Source: Gammaproteobacteria bacterium | Lineage (GTDB): Bacteria > Pseudomonadota > Gammaproteobacteria > Pseudomonadales > Azotimanducaceae_A | Direction of reading: 5' to 3' | DNA length: 64,000 nucleotides | Assembly: GCA_012960755.1 (NCBI GenBank) | Contig: DUAT01000078.1 | Location: forward strand, 1 to 64,000 | In this document: piece after piece, positions 26,053 through 35,003 of the stretch | Numbering within the stretch: the stretch's first letter is position 1 | Layout: each line of letters opens with the position of its first letter | Position numbers and translations under genes: made by a program | Notes under the pieces: model-generated | Seen by the model: the letters and a program-made list of their open reading frames with translations, nothing else | Database searches by the model: none | What the model was told of the DNA's origin: nothing

Positions 26053-26799
26053 GTGAACCTTGTCAAAGATTTGCTAAAAACTGGCGGGACCGCCATTGGT
26101 ACGACGACTTCTGCCAGGAGTGAAACAGGTTTTTTAGCTAACTCAGGCTTTGACTTTCTTCTCTTTGACACGCAGCACGCAACGGATGATATCAAAGCCC
26201 TGCAACGCCCGGTCGCTGCCATGAGGGGTAAGAAAGCGATACCCATTATACGCGTTGGGGATAACAGACCCGACCAGATCTGTTTCGCGCTGGATGTGGG
26301 CGCCAAGGGCATCATCGTGCCGATGGTCAACACGCCGGAGGAGGCTGCCAATATGGTTCAGTGGTGCAGATATCCCTTTGCAGGTGTCCGAAGTTCCGCC
26401 GGTATGCGGGGTGAATGGGGCGAGTTTAAAAGCTACCGTGAGTACATGGATGCGGTGAACGAGCAATTGTTGATCATCCCGATGATCGAGACGGTAGAAG
26501 GCATGGACAACATCGACGATATTCTCAGCGTTCCCGGTATAGACGTACTGTTAGTTGGCCCGTCTGACCTTTCCATTAATCTTGATGTCCCGCTGGATTA
26601 TCAAAACCCCAAATACACCAGTGCACTGGAAACGATTGCGGCAGCCTGTAAAAAAGCGGGTGTCGTTCCCGGGGTCTATTTTGTGCCGCCAGGTATTGAG
26701 ACGAAGTGGCTGATCGAAACTGGGTTCAAATTTTTCACCCAACCCTGGGCCAGGTGGGCGGCCGATGGGATCAACAATGGTCTGGGAAGTATCAGGTAA
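26053..26799 (+). CDS. HpcH/HpaI family aldolase
   Basis: A 248-residue metal-dependent class II pyruvate aldolase of the HpaI type, which splits 4-hydroxy-2-oxo acids into pyruvate (or a keto acid) and an aldehyde, the last step of meta-cleavage pathways. FDFLLFDTQHATDD contains the base His42, PMIETVEG holds the metal-binding Glu, and LLVGPSDLS the metal-binding Asp. The frame is open from 26011, but GTG 26053 after AGAGA gives the normal N-terminus MNLVKDLLKTGG. It is downstream of the hydroxylase, and its stop is followed by a strong hairpin shared with the convergent TPP-enzyme gene. Confidence 0.88.
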   Translation: MNLVKDLLKTGGTAIGTTTSARSETGFLANSGFDFLLFDTQHATDDIKALQRPVAAMRGKKAIPIIRVGDNRPDQICFALDVGAKGIIVPMVNTPEEAANMVQWCRYPFAGVRSSAGMRGEWGEFKSYREYMDAVNEQLLIIPMIETVEGMDNIDDILSVPGIDVLLVGPSDLSINLDVPLDYQNPKYTSALETIAAACKKAGVVPGVYFVPPGIETKWLIETGFKFFTQPWARWAADGINNGLGSIR

Positions 26800-26811
26800 C
26801 AATTCCCAACT

Positions 26812-26842
26812 AACTTACCCCTATCGAAGATAGAGGTAAGTT
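26812..26842. terminator. Bidirectional terminator-like hairpin
   Basis: A 14-bp stem with one mismatch (26812-26825 against 26829-26842, arms AACTTACCCCTATC and GATAGAGGTAAGTT) and a three-base loop GAA lies between the convergent aldolase and TPP-enzyme genes. There is no T run on either side, so it may block RNA polymerase or protect mRNA ends. Confidence 0.6.
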
Positions 26843-26876
26843 CACCATTGGGCCAGACACAAGTTCTGGCGGGCAG

Positions 26877-28526
26877 CTAGGTATAAGTGCTGCCTTTCAT
26901 ACCGGTTCCAATATCCTGGCGCATAACCACATTCACCAGTGCAGGTTTCCCTGAGGCAAAGGCGCGTTCAAGTGCTGGTGCAATCTCGTCGGGAGTTTCA
27001 CAGTATTCACCATGGCCTCCCATCGCTTCAACGATCTTGTCATAGCGGACGAATGACAACTGGGTGGCGACCAATCGGTTGGCACCATAGATTGCGGCTT
27101 GTGGCCGCGCCATTTGCCCCCACAGACCATCGACGCCAACAATGCCGACGATCGGCAGGTTAAATCGAACCGCAGTATCGTATTCAAAACCGTTAAGTCC
27201 AAATGAACCGTCACCGTAGATAATTAGAACACGCTTGTCCGGTTTCGCTAACTGGGCTGCCAGCGCAAACGGCATTCCAACGCCCAGTGTGCCCAGAGGG
27301 CCCGGGTCCATCCAGCAATTCTCAGCAGGTACCGGTAGTACCTTGGCAGCCTGGGCGACAATATCACCACCATCGCCAATCAGTATCATGTCCTTGTCCT
27401 GCACATAGTCCCTGATTTCACGACAGAGGCGCAGCGGATCAATAGGTACTTCATCAGAGTTTAACGAGGCAGAGAACGCCTCTTCCAAATCAGCTTCCTT
27501 TTGAATCAACTCATCCCGCCAGTCAGAATAATCCAGTTCGTCACCCGCGTTTTCCATGGTCTCCATCAACATGTCAAAACTCGCCGCAAGATTACCGACA
27601 ACCGCTGCGTCAGCGGATCTGTTGGTGCCAATAAGTTCATTTTCAATATCCAGCTGAATGATCTTGGCATCAGCGGGAATCGTACGACCAAATCCCAGGC
27701 GGAAGTCCAGCAAAACCCCGGCGCAAATAAAGACATCACACTGTTGAATCGCTGCCTTGCGCACTCGATTCATTAATTCCGGTGTCCCCGGTTTGACCGT
27801 ACCCCGACCCATGCCATTGACAAAGGTGGGAATATGAACCTGCTCGATAAACTTCTGCACGGACGGCGCCGCATTGGACCACTTAACACTGGTGCCTGCC
27901 ATCATTACGGGTCGTTTCGCTCCCCTCAACACCTCCAGGGCATGCTCGACGTCACCCCGGGCTGGCATCATAATGGGTGGCTTGGACCGGATGGTGGGAA
28001 AGCGAACATCATCGGTTTCGACCTCACCGCTGAGAATATCCATGGGGATTTCAAGAAACGCGGGCCCCGGGTTGCCGGAGGTTGCATGACGAATTCCCAT
28101 TTCTATATAGTCAGGAATCCGCCGGGTGTCGTAGCAGGTATCGGCCCACTTCGTAATAGGCTTCATGACGCTGACGTGATCCATTTCCTGTAGCGAGCCA
28201 CGCCTCAGGTTGTTGAAAGGACCCTGGCCGCCAATCACCAGAATCGGGCTATTGGCGCGCCAGGCATTAGCGACGCCGGTCACACCATCTGTAACCCCTG
28301 GGCCTGCCGTTAACACCGCACAGCCTATCTTTCCAGGGTTCAGGCGACTCCAGGCATCAGCTGCATGCACCGCGGCCTGTTCGTGGCGCACATCAACCAC
28401 CTTGATTCCTTCATCCAGGCAACCATCGTATATGGCCATGACATGCCCACCACTCAAGGTAAATATGCATTCTACGCCAGCCTCTTTCAACGCCCGGGCA
28501 GCTAATTTTCCGCCGTGAACTTTCAT
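26877..28526 (-). CDS. Thiamine pyrophosphate-dependent enzyme (acetolactate synthase-like)
   Basis: A 549-residue enzyme with the three-domain layout of the acetolactate synthase/benzoylformate decarboxylase/2-hydroxyacyl-CoA lyase superfamily. Glu49 (VRHEQAA) is the cofactor-activating glutamate. GPGVTDGVTGVANAW is the N-terminal TPP-site block, and the C-terminal TPP/Mg motif starts at GDGSFGLNG and ends in GVDGLWG, where Asp replaces the usual first Asn. In a region rich in CoA enzymes a 2-hydroxyacyl-CoA lyase or oxalyl-CoA decarboxylase-like role is possible, but the sequence alone does not settle it. It is convergent with the aldolase gene. Confidence 0.85.
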   Translation of the reverse strand: MKVHGGKLAARALKEAGVECIFTLSGGHVMAIYDGCLDEGIKVVDVRHEQAAVHAADAWSRLNPGKIGCAVLTAGPGVTDGVTGVANAWRANSPILVIGGQGPFNNLRRGSLQEMDHVSVMKPITKWADTCYDTRRIPDYIEMGIRHATSGNPGPAFLEIPMDILSGEVETDDVRFPTIRSKPPIMMPARGDVEHALEVLRGAKRPVMMAGTSVKWSNAAPSVQKFIEQVHIPTFVNGMGRGTVKPGTPELMNRVRKAAIQQCDVFICAGVLLDFRLGFGRTIPADAKIIQLDIENELIGTNRSADAAVVGNLAASFDMLMETMENAGDELDYSDWRDELIQKEADLEEAFSASLNSDEVPIDPLRLCREIRDYVQDKDMILIGDGGDIVAQAAKVLPVPAENCWMDPGPLGTLGVGMPFALAAQLAKPDKRVLIIYGDGSFGLNGFEYDTAVRFNLPIVGIVGVDGLWGQMARPQAAIYGANRLVATQLSFVRYDKIVEAMGGHGEYCETPDEIAPALERAFASGKPALVNVVMRQDIGTGMKGSTYT

Positions 28527-28703
28527 CTACACCTCCATTTGACCCATCCGGGTCGTTTATAAGAATTGTTATAAAGTCTGAGAATGCCTGATAATTCGAT
28601 CAAGTACCAATTACCGTTCCATTCCCGGCAGGTGGACCAATCTGGCGACCTGATTCCATGCGCGGTCAGTGCTAAGATAGCCAAAGGCAAACCCGGATCA
28701 GAA

Positions 28704-29378
28704 ATGAACAACTTCTCGATTCCCGCTAAATACCTCTTCGTATGCTCTGCAGCGATGCTGGCAACAGTGGTTTCGTTTGTCCTGATGACCCTGTTGATCA
28801 ACCGCGAAATCAGCCAACAACCCTCCGTGGATATCGTGCATATCAATGCGCCCGTTATGGCTCCGATTCGGAAAAAAGCACTCCCGGAAGTCAGGGTTAA
28901 AGCAGAAAAGATCCTGCCCGCAACCATGCCGTCTGCACCATCGGGAAAACTCTTCTTTCCGAAAACCCAGACCTTCACCAAAGCGCTCTATCCTGAACTG
29001 GGTTCAGTGACGGGGTTGGTTGAATCAAATCTTATTGACCTGAACATTCCACCGCCAATCAAAAGCCTGGTACCCATGAACATAGTCCGGCCTCACTATC
29101 CGTTCAGGGCATCTGTGCGCGAAATCGAAGGCTTTGTCCTGGTGCAATTTACCGTCCGGCAAAATGGTACGGTTAAGAACCCGTTTGTGATTGAGTCAGA
29201 ACCCGGTAGCCTGTTTGATGAGGCTGCTCTGAGCGCCATCAGTAAATTCAAATTTTACCCGCAGGAGATTTCCGGCGACCCCATTGAGGTAGAGGATATT
29301 AAAATCAGGTTCGCATTCAGGCTGAATTCGCCCTACGTTGAGCATCATGTTGAAGGTTATATTGGGCAAGAGATATGA
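28704..29378 (+). CDS. TonB-like energy transducer
   Basis: A 224-residue protein with one N-terminal membrane anchor (about 9-32, YLFVCSAAMLATVVSFVLMTLL), a short periplasmic linker and a C-terminal TonB domain (about 130-215, HYPFRASVREIEGFVLVQFTVRQNGTV, DEAALSAISKFKFYP). TonB proteins pass ExbBD-driven force to outer-membrane receptors. The Pro-rich spacer is unusually short, and no exbB or exbD is adjacent. GGA is six bases from ATG 28704, which is preferred over the open frame from 28584. It overlaps the TPR gene by four bases (ATGA). Confidence 0.82.
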   Translation: MNNFSIPAKYLFVCSAAMLATVVSFVLMTLLINREISQQPSVDIVHINAPVMAPIRKKALPEVRVKAEKILPATMPSAPSGKLFFPKTQTFTKALYPELGSVTGLVESNLIDLNIPPPIKSLVPMNIVRPHYPFRASVREIEGFVLVQFTVRQNGTVKNPFVIESEPGSLFDEAALSAISKFKFYPQEISGDPIEVEDIKIRFAFRLNSPYVEHHVEGYIGQEI

Positions 29379-29932
29379 AAACCGGGTATCTGATAAGTGC
29401 CTTGATTATTGCCCTGTCTCTTCTGCTCGCTGATCGACCTGTTGTGGCAGCCGGTGCAGGTACCACCCTGGGCCATACCAACGCGCTCAGATGTTTCCAG
29501 GAGAGCCGTTTCGTCTTATCCATCGAGGGTATTCATTTCTGTGACGACGCCATCGACAAGGACGGTCTGACGCGACGTGACCTTGCGGCGACCTACTCAA
29601 ACCGGGGCATTATTAACGCTGGAAACGGACGCTACAAACGCGCACTCAAGGACCACACAAAAGCGATTTCAATCACGCCCACCCTTGGTCAGATTTATGT
29701 CAACCGCGGTAATGTCTACTTTCATACTCACGAATATGAAAAAGCATTGGCTGACTATGATATAGCGCTGGATGTGGGTGGCTCACTGGTACACAGTACC
29801 TATTTCAATCGTGGCCTGGCGCTGTTGAAAATGAAACGCATTGAGGACGCTGTTACCTCTTTACATGCGGCTCTGGCAATCACACCCAATTCAAAGAAAA
29901 TCAAACGTGCGCTCTCGTCGATCGAACCGTAG
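29375..29932 (+). CDS. Exported TPR-repeat protein
   Basis: A 185-residue protein with an N-terminal signal sequence (MKTGYLISALIIALSLLLADRPVVAAG) and three tetratricopeptide repeats at about 65-98, 99-132 and 134-166 (YSNRGIINAGNGRYKRALKD, YVNRGNVYFHTHEYEKALAD, YFNRGLALLKMKRIEDAVTS). Such repeats bind other proteins. Translational coupling to the TonB-like gene by an ATGA overlap suggests that they act together in the periplasm, perhaps as a scaffold for the transducer. The N-terminal 60 residues before the repeats include two cysteines that could pair. Confidence 0.82.
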   Translation: MKTGYLISALIIALSLLLADRPVVAAGAGTTLGHTNALRCFQESRFVLSIEGIHFCDDAIDKDGLTRRDLAATYSNRGIINAGNGRYKRALKDHTKAISITPTLGQIYVNRGNVYFHTHEYEKALADYDIALDVGGSLVHSTYFNRGLALLKMKRIEDAVTSLHAALAITPNSKKIKRALSSIEP

Positions 29933-29981
29933 ACAAAATCAGTCAGGTGGTAACCCGAAGGCACTCCCTCCCAACAGAGGT

Positions 29982-29998
29982 CCACACCAGAGGTGTGG
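29982..29998. promoter_or_regulatory. Inverted repeat upstream of vapBC
   Basis: Perfect 7-bp arms CCACACC and GGTGTGG with a three-base spacer AGA lie just before the putative vapBC promoter. They may be the autoregulatory operator of the VapBC complex, or a terminator stem of the TPR gene, which ends 50 bp upstream. The absence of a T tract favours the operator. Confidence 0.45.
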
Positions 29999-30005
29999 TA
30001 GTTGA

Positions 30006-30033
30006 TTGACTTGCCAGGTTTGTGTGCTAGCAT
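30006..30033 (+). promoter_or_regulatory. Sigma70-like promoter of vapBC
   Basis: TTGACT (30006-30011) and TAGCAT (30028-30033) are 16 bp apart and end 32 bp before the vapB start. The inverted repeat at 29982-29998 is directly upstream, consistent with autorepression. Confidence 0.4.
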
Positions 30034-30065
30034 GTGTAGACTATTGTGTGGATAAGAGTGTAGCC

Positions 30066-30260
30066 ATGGCAACAAATCTTGCAATTAACTCAGAGTTACT
30101 AGATGAAGCCCTAAAAATTGGAGGACTCACAACAAAGAAAGATACTGTAAATCAGGCTTTAACTGAATATGTGCAGCGAAGAAAACAGAGGGAAGTCACT
30201 AAACTTTTTGGAAACATGCCTTGCGATGAAGACTATGACTATAAAAAAGGCCGTAAGTGA
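30066..30260 (+). CDS. vapB: VapB-type antitoxin
   Basis: A 64-residue antitoxin of the VapB/ribbon-helix-helix kind. The N-terminal strand TNLAINSELLDEALKIGG and the helix KDTVNQALTEYVQRRKQREV are the DNA-binding fold; the acidic, aromatic tail (MPCDEDYDYKKGRK) should wrap the toxin. The frame is open to 30006, but ATG 30066 after AAGAG gives the family length. Its stop overlaps the GTG start of vapC. The base composition is more A/T-rich than neighbouring genes, as is common for mobile toxin-antitoxin modules. Confidence 0.88.
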   Translation: MATNLAINSELLDEALKIGGLTTKKDTVNQALTEYVQRRKQREVTKLFGNMPCDEDYDYKKGRK

Positions 30261-30664
30261 GCGGTGTACTTGTAGATACATGTATGTGGTCTTTGGCATT
30301 TAGGGGTAAGAAGCCAAGGGAGGCAAAGGTTGCACGCAAGATTGGTAGCTTTATCGATGAAAATAGAGCAAAGATCATAGGGCTTATTAGACAGGAAGTG
30401 CTTTCTGGTTACAGCGACTATCAAAGTTTCGTTGAATTAAGAGACAAGCTCAGCTACTTTCCGAATGAACCTACCCTTGATTCAGATTATGAGGCAGCGG
30501 CTGAATATTCTAACCTCTGCCGTAAAAATGGAATTCAAGGTTCCCACGCAGATTTTCTAATTTGTGCCGTTTCTATTCGATTAAAGATGATGATTTATAC
30601 CAATGACAAAGACTTTCGACGCTATTCAAAACACTTGCCGTTGGAACTGTATGAGGGAAACTAA
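30257..30664 (+). CDS. vapC: VapC-type PIN-domain ribonuclease toxin
   Basis: A 135-residue PIN-domain toxin. VapC enzymes cleave tRNA or rRNA with Mg2+ and arrest translation when VapB is degraded. Acidic active-site residues are in place: Asp7 (LVDTCMW), Glu in IRQEVLSGY, Asp in GSHADFLICA and Asp in YTNDKDF. It starts with GTG 30257, overlapping the vapB stop. Its stop codon overlaps that of the convergent phoU by three bases, so the module sits exactly against the end of the Pho operon. Confidence 0.9.
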   Translation: MSGVLVDTCMWSLAFRGKKPREAKVARKIGSFIDENRAKIIGLIRQEVLSGYSDYQSFVELRDKLSYFPNEPTLDSDYEAAAEYSNLCRKNGIQGSHADFLICAVSIRLKMMIYTNDKDFRRYSKHLPLELYEGN

Positions 30665-31326
30665 CACCCCTTAATCTTGTGTCTTACCACTTCCCCTTCC
30701 ACCATAAAGAGAACATCTTCACAAATGTTTGTCGCAAGATCTGCAATACGTTCCAGGTATCGTGATGTGGAAAGCAATGACACCCCCCTTTGAACTGTGC
30801 TGTTATCATTTTCCATTAAGGTCTGCAATTGGACGTACATCAGACGATTAATTTCATCCACCTCAAAATCTTTATCAATCACCTCCCGGGCCAGTTCAAC
30901 ATCCAGCTTAACCAGGGAGTCCAGGCTCTGCCTGACCATTGTCCTGATAGTGCGGGACATATTATCCAAAAGACCCAAAGGACGTCGCAGCGGCTTTTTA
31001 CTGGAAAGAAACACCGCCCGCTCGGCAACGTTCTCAGCAAAATCCCCCATCCTCTCCAGATCGTTGTTAACCTTCAGGGCAACAACGATGAAGCGTAAAT
31101 CAGTTGCCACCGGTTGATGCAGGGCAAGAATTTTCAGGCAAAACTCTTCTATCTGAACTTCTCTTTCATCGATCAGTGTTTCGCCTTCAAACACTCTCCG
31201 GGCCAGTTCCGGGCGACGCTGGTTCAGCGAAACCGTCGCGTTCATGATGGCATTCTCCACCATGCTGCCAAGCTGGAGGATTTCTTTTTTAAGCAGATCA
31301 AGATCTCTCTGTAAATGTAACGACAT
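30661..31326 (-). CDS. phoU: Phosphate transport regulator PhoU
   Basis: A 221-residue all-helical protein of two PhoU repeats (about 14-100 and 115-205). LQRDLDLLKKEILQLGSMVENAI and NDLERMGDFAENVAERAV are signature segments, and the metal-binding pattern E/DxxxD recurs (ERMGDFAEN, ERIADLATN). PhoU links Pst transport activity to inhibition of PhoR. It is the last gene of pstSCAB-phoU, 14 bases after pstB, and convergent with vapC with overlapping stops. Confidence 0.96.
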   Translation of the reverse strand: MSLHLQRDLDLLKKEILQLGSMVENAIMNATVSLNQRRPELARRVFEGETLIDEREVQIEEFCLKILALHQPVATDLRFIVVALKVNNDLERMGDFAENVAERAVFLSSKKPLRRPLGLLDNMSRTIRTMVRQSLDSLVKLDVELAREVIDKDFEVDEINRLMYVQLQTLMENDNSTVQRGVSLLSTSRYLERIADLATNICEDVLFMVEGEVVRHKIKGC

Positions 31327-31340
31327 GGTTTCTCCAACGA

Positions 31341-32135
31341 CTATCCAAAACGACCAGTAACATATTCCTCGGTCCGTCTTTGCTTCGGACGAGTGAATAT
31401 CTGGTTGGTTTCACCGAATTCGATCAGATCTCCCATCTCCAAAAACGCCGTAAAATCAGAGATGCGAGCAGCCTGTTGCATATTGTGAGTCACAATGACA
31501 ATCGTGTAGCGGGACTTCAATTCGAATAAAAGATCCTCAATATGCGACGTAGAAACAGGATCCAGCGCAGAACAGGGTTCGTCCATTAACAGAACCTCAG
31601 GTGCCATTGCCAAGGCCCGGGCGATACACAACCTTTGTTGCTGACCACCGGACAAACTCAATGCCGATTCGTGAAGCCTGTCTTTGACTTCTTCCCACAA
31701 GGCTGCCTGCTTCAGTGATCGCTCGACGAGGACGTCCATAGGATCCTTAAAGCCATTAATCCCCGGTCCCCACGCGATGTTCCTGTAGATTGATTTGGGA
31801 AATGGATTCGGCTTCTGGAATACCATACCTATATGGCGCCTTACCTCGACCGCATCAACTTCTTTGCCATACAGGTCCTCAGCATTGTAGGTAAGCGTAC
31901 CCTCAACTGACACACCATCAACAAAATCATTCATCCTGTTTAACGAGCGCAGTAATGTGCTCTTGCCGCAACCAGAGGGACCAATAATCGAAGTGATCCT
32001 GTTTCTGGCAATTGGAAATGAAACGCCTTTGACGGCGGCTGACCCGGAATACTTAATAGTCACGTTCTGCAAATCAATGATCGTACCTTGCGCCGGGGTT
32101 GCGCCACGTTGGTTTACTGGCTTTGTTGACATCAT
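31341..32135 (-). CDS. pstB: Phosphate ABC transporter ATP-binding protein PstB
   Basis: A 264-residue ATPase driving high-affinity phosphate import. Walker A is GPSGCGKST, the signature [15 protein letters not shown], and Walker [14 protein letters not shown], followed by the His switch in [10 protein letters not shown]. Length matches the family. The start overlaps the pstA stop by four bases (ATGA-type junction), and phoU follows after 14 bases. A second in-frame ATG lies directly after the first. Confidence 0.97.
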   Translation of the reverse strand: MMSTKPVNQRGATPAQGTIIDLQNVTIKYSGSAAVKGVSFPIARNRITSIIGPSGCGKSTLLRSLNRMNDFVDGVSVEGTLTYNAEDLYGKEVDAVEVRRHIGMVFQKPNPFPKSIYRNIAWGPGINGFKDPMDVLVERSLKQAALWEEVKDRLHESALSLSGGQQQRLCIARALAMAPEVLLMDEPCSALDPVSTSHIEDLLFELKSRYTIVIVTHNMQQAARISDFTAFLEMGDLIEFGETNQIFTRPKQRRTEEYVTGRFG

Positions 32136-33010
32136 TGAAGTTTCTGTTCAGTTTTGTATCGAATAAATATCGCCAGCGCATTCATCACCAGCAAAACACC
32201 CAACAGGACAATAATGCCGCCTGCCGCCAGCTCGTGGAATTCCTGCTGGGGACGGGAAATCCAGTTGAAAATCTGGATTGGCAAAGCGGTAAAAGCGTCC
32301 ATTGGACCTTCCGGTACAAAGGCGACATAAGTTAGTGCGCCGATCATGATCAATGGTGCGGTTTCTCCAATCGCTCTCGACAGTGCCAGAATCACACCCG
32401 TCAGGATGCCAGGGATTGAGGCCGGTAGAACATGCGCCCAGGTGGTCTGCCAGCGTGTCGCCCCCAGGGCGAAGGCAGCGTGACGAATGCTGGTTGGCAC
32501 TGATTTTATTGCTTCACGACTGGCAATTATAATCACCGGCAACACCAACAGACTCACCGTCAGTGCGCCAGAGACCAGACTCCGCCCAAGATCCAGGCCG
32601 CGGACAAAAATGGTCAGGCCGATAATGCCATAGACGATTGATGGCACACCGGCGAGATTGGCAATATTGAGTTCTATCATTCGACTAACCCAGCCTTTCT
32701 TACTGAGTTCTTCGAGGTAAAGCGCGGTCGCGACACCGATGGGTATTGAAATAAACGCAACCATCGTGATCAGCCAGATAGTGCCCACCAGGGCAGATTT
32801 GATGCCTGCCCTGTCCGGAAAACGCGACGGAAAGCTGGTTATGAACTGCATGTCCAACCACTTGTACCCTTCCACCCAGACCTGGTACAAAAGTACCCCA
32901 AGCAGCATCGCACCCAACCAGGTCACCAGGGCCCAAACAAAAGAAAAAAACCTTGCCTTCCTGTGCCGCCTCAGAAGCTGTTTCCTGGAATCTGACAGCC
33001 GGGTATTCAT
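32132..33010 (-). CDS. pstA: Phosphate ABC transporter permease PstA
   Basis: A 292-residue inner-membrane permease of the Pst system with six membrane segments and the ABC coupling loop [24 protein letters not shown]. The frame is open to 33043, but ATG 33010 ([11 protein letters not shown]) overlaps the pstC stop as ATGA, giving a usual coupled start. Together with PstC it forms the channel fed by PstS. It overlaps pstB by four bases. Confidence 0.96.
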   Translation of the reverse strand: MNTRLSDSRKQLLRRHRKARFFSFVWALVTWLGAMLLGVLLYQVWVEGYKWLDMQFITSFPSRFPDRAGIKSALVGTIWLITMVAFISIPIGVATALYLEELSKKGWVSRMIELNIANLAGVPSIVYGIIGLTIFVRGLDLGRSLVSGALTVSLLVLPVIIIASREAIKSVPTSIRHAAFALGATRWQTTWAHVLPASIPGILTGVILALSRAIGETAPLIMIGALTYVAFVPEGPMDAFTALPIQIFNWISRPQQEFHELAAGGIIVLLGVLLVMNALAIFIRYKTEQKLQ

Positions 33011-33990
33011 TCGTAAACTTCCCGATACCGGCTCAACACCCACTGGGAAAAAATATTCAGTCCAAGGGTGACAAGAAAAAGCAAACCCGCAACGGCGAAC
33101 ATGGTCTGGTAGGCGATGCCACCAGCAGGTGTATCACCCATGCTCACCTGCACTATATAGGCAGTCATGGTCTGAATACTCTCAAGAAATGTCAGGGATA
33201 GATTCGGGGTCGCACCCGCTGCAAGAGTCACTGCCATGGTCTCACCAATAGCCCGGGAGATTGCCAGTAAGAAGGATGCCATGACACCCGACAGACCGGC
33301 AGGCACTACGACCCTGGTGGTCACTTCAAACGAGGTTGCCCCCAGCGCGTAGGCGCCCTGCCTGAGCACATCAGGAACTGCACGTAACGCATTGTCGCTT
33401 AACGTCGCGATTGTAGGCAGGATCATTATTCCAACTACGATCGCGCCACTTAACGCATTGAACACCTGAATGCCGGGTATGAATTCTTTCAGCAAGGGGG
33501 TGATGAAAACCAGCGCAAAGTAGCCGTAAACAACGGTGGGGATTCCCGCCAGCATCTCCAGGATTGGCTTCACGATTGAACGCATTCTACGCGATGCGTA
33601 TTCACTCAAATAAACCGCACTGGCGAGTCCGACGGGTATTGCAAACAGAGCCGCACCAAAAGTGACACTCAAGGTCCCCCAGAGCAGTGGTAGTACACCA
33701 TAGGAGCTGGGTTCGAACAGAGGGACCCAGCGTGTGCCGAAGAAAAAATCAACTGGTGAAACTTCATAGAAGAAACCAAGATTCTCTTTCACCAGCACGA
33801 TGATGATGACAGCAGTTGTTACAACCGAGATCATCGCACACAACGCCAGACTCGATTGAATCAGCAACTCGCCCCAACGTACGCGCCTTCTATTAATCGT
33901 TTGCATACCGGAGTCGATGTTTGCAATGACCTTGTTTGCCATAGTGCAATTAGTCATCCCATTATCAATTACGGCAGAAGGTCGCATCAT
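33007..33990 (-). CDS. pstC: Phosphate ABC transporter permease PstC
   Basis: A 327-residue inner-membrane permease partner of PstA. Six membrane segments follow an N-terminal extension of about 40 hydrophilic residues; the coupling loop reads [24 protein letters not shown], and [17 protein letters not shown] is the usual late motif. The start ATG 33990 overlaps the pstS stop by one base; several in-frame ATGs follow (residues 2, 12, 17, 29), so the true N-terminus could be later. Confidence 0.96.
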   Translation of the reverse strand: MMRPSAVIDNGMTNCTMANKVIANIDSGMQTINRRRVRWGELLIQSSLALCAMISVVTTAVIIIVLVKENLGFFYEVSPVDFFFGTRWVPLFEPSSYGVLPLLWGTLSVTFGAALFAIPVGLASAVYLSEYASRRMRSIVKPILEMLAGIPTVVYGYFALVFITPLLKEFIPGIQVFNALSGAIVVGIMILPTIATLSDNALRAVPDVLRQGAYALGATSFEVTTRVVVPAGLSGVMASFLLAISRAIGETMAVTLAAGATPNLSLTFLESIQTMTAYIVQVSMGDTPAGGIAYQTMFAVAGLLFLVTLGLNIFSQWVLSRYREVYE

Positions 33991-34928
33991 TATTGTGTAG
34001 CAAGAAGATTGGCTGCATTCAATTCAACGTTGTGATGATAAGCCGTACCGGTTTCCCGGCGTTCAATACGCCTGATCGCCTTTTCATAAACAAAGTCCGG
34101 AAGCGGGATGTAACCTACCTCACTGGCAAGTATAGCGGCGTTGCTCAGGTAAAATCTGGCGAAGGCCATTACCTCGGGCCGATCCAGAGCGGATTTGCGA
34201 ATATAGACAAAAATCGGGCGAGACAAGGGAGCATAAGTGCCATTGTTAATTGTAGTCGGACCGGGCAACACAGGACCATCACCGCGATCTATAGCGACCA
34301 GTTTCAGCTTATCTTTGTTTGCCTCATAGTAGGCAAAACCAAAATAACCCAGCGAGTTCAGGTCACCGCTGACACCCTGCACCAGCGTATTATCATCTTC
34401 ACTTGCCGTATAGTCCGGACGTGAGGCACCGGACTTGCCGTTGATTGTCTCTGTAAAATAGTCGAAGGTACCAGAGTCTGTACCCGGGCCATATAGACGG
34501 ATTTTCTGCCTGGGCCAACCCGTCCTGATATCACTCCAGTTTGTTACGCTGCTGCCAGGTTGCCAGATTTTCCTGAGTTCGGCGACTGTTAAATAATCAA
34601 CCCAGTCATTCTTTTTATTGACAACCAGTGACAAACCATCATAAGCAACCGGTAGTTCTATAAAACCAATGTCTTTATCATGGGCGAACTTTATTTCCCT
34701 TGTTTTGATAGGACGTGAGGCATCGTTGATATCGGTTTCCCCCGCCAGGAATTTTTTGAAACCGCCACCTGTGCCAGAAACACCCACTGTCACCCTTACC
34801 CGGGGCTGAATCGGAAAGACAGTACTCGAACCATCCAGTGATACGGTGCCTCTTAGCCGCTCGGCATAAGCCGACCCTGAAAGAATGCTTATAAGCAACA
34901 AAGTTGCCACTATCTGCTTGCCTGCCAT
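33990..34928 (-). CDS. pstS: Phosphate-binding protein PstS, with a short internal deletion
   Basis: A 312-residue periplasmic phosphate-binding protein with a signal peptide ([22 protein letters not shown]). Phosphate-contact motifs DGSSTVFPI (32-40), [11 protein letters not shown] and DINDASRPI are present, as is [12 protein letters not shown]. The text between FPI (residue 40) and [12 protein letters not shown] is shortened to QPR; homologues carry about 12-13 more residues there (a helix usually like TEAVAEEFQK). The frame is kept. The deletion lies at about 34800-34808. Whether the protein still binds phosphate is open. A promoter and phased repeats lie directly upstream, inside the end of doc. 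Confidence 0.94.
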   Translation of the reverse strand: MAGKQIVATLLLISILSGSAYAERLRGTVSLDGSSTVFPIQPRVRVTVGVSGTGGGFKKFLAGETDINDASRPIKTREIKFAHDKDIGFIELPVAYDGLSLVVNKKNDWVDYLTVAELRKIWQPGSSVTNWSDIRTGWPRQKIRLYGPGTDSGTFDYFTETINGKSGASRPDYTASEDDNTLVQGVSGDLNSLGYFGFAYYEANKDKLKLVAIDRGDGPVLPGPTTINNGTYAPLSRPIFVYIRKSALDRPEVMAFARFYLSNAAILASEVGYIPLPDFVYEKAIRRIERRETGTAYHHNVELNAANLLATQ

Positions 34929-34971
34929 TTTGTAAAAACCCTCTCTTTGCCAGAGTCAGGATTTTTACCAA

Positions 34972-35003
34972 ATTATATGAAGCTTGCGTAAAGACGAGGT
35001 TAA
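34972..35003 (-). promoter_or_regulatory. pstS promoter with candidate Pho box
   Basis: On the minus strand TATAAT (34972-34977) is preceded by TTAAC, TTTAC and TTCAT, each starting exactly 11 bases after the last (plus-strand GTTAA 34999, GTAAA 34988, ATGAA 34977). OmpR-family regulators such as PhoB bind 11-bp direct repeats in place of a -35 box. The spelling differs from the E. coli CTGTCAT box. The first repeat overlaps the doc stop codon. Confidence 0.55.

Noticed and set aside
25953..26351. Minus-strand frame of 132 codons over the aldolase start
   Set aside because: Shadow of the HpaI-type aldolase gene; low-complexity composition and no ribosome site.
30006..30065. Longer vapB starting at 30006
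   Set aside because: The start would overlap the promoter -35 box and adds a Cys-rich stretch unlike VapB; ATG 30066 is used.
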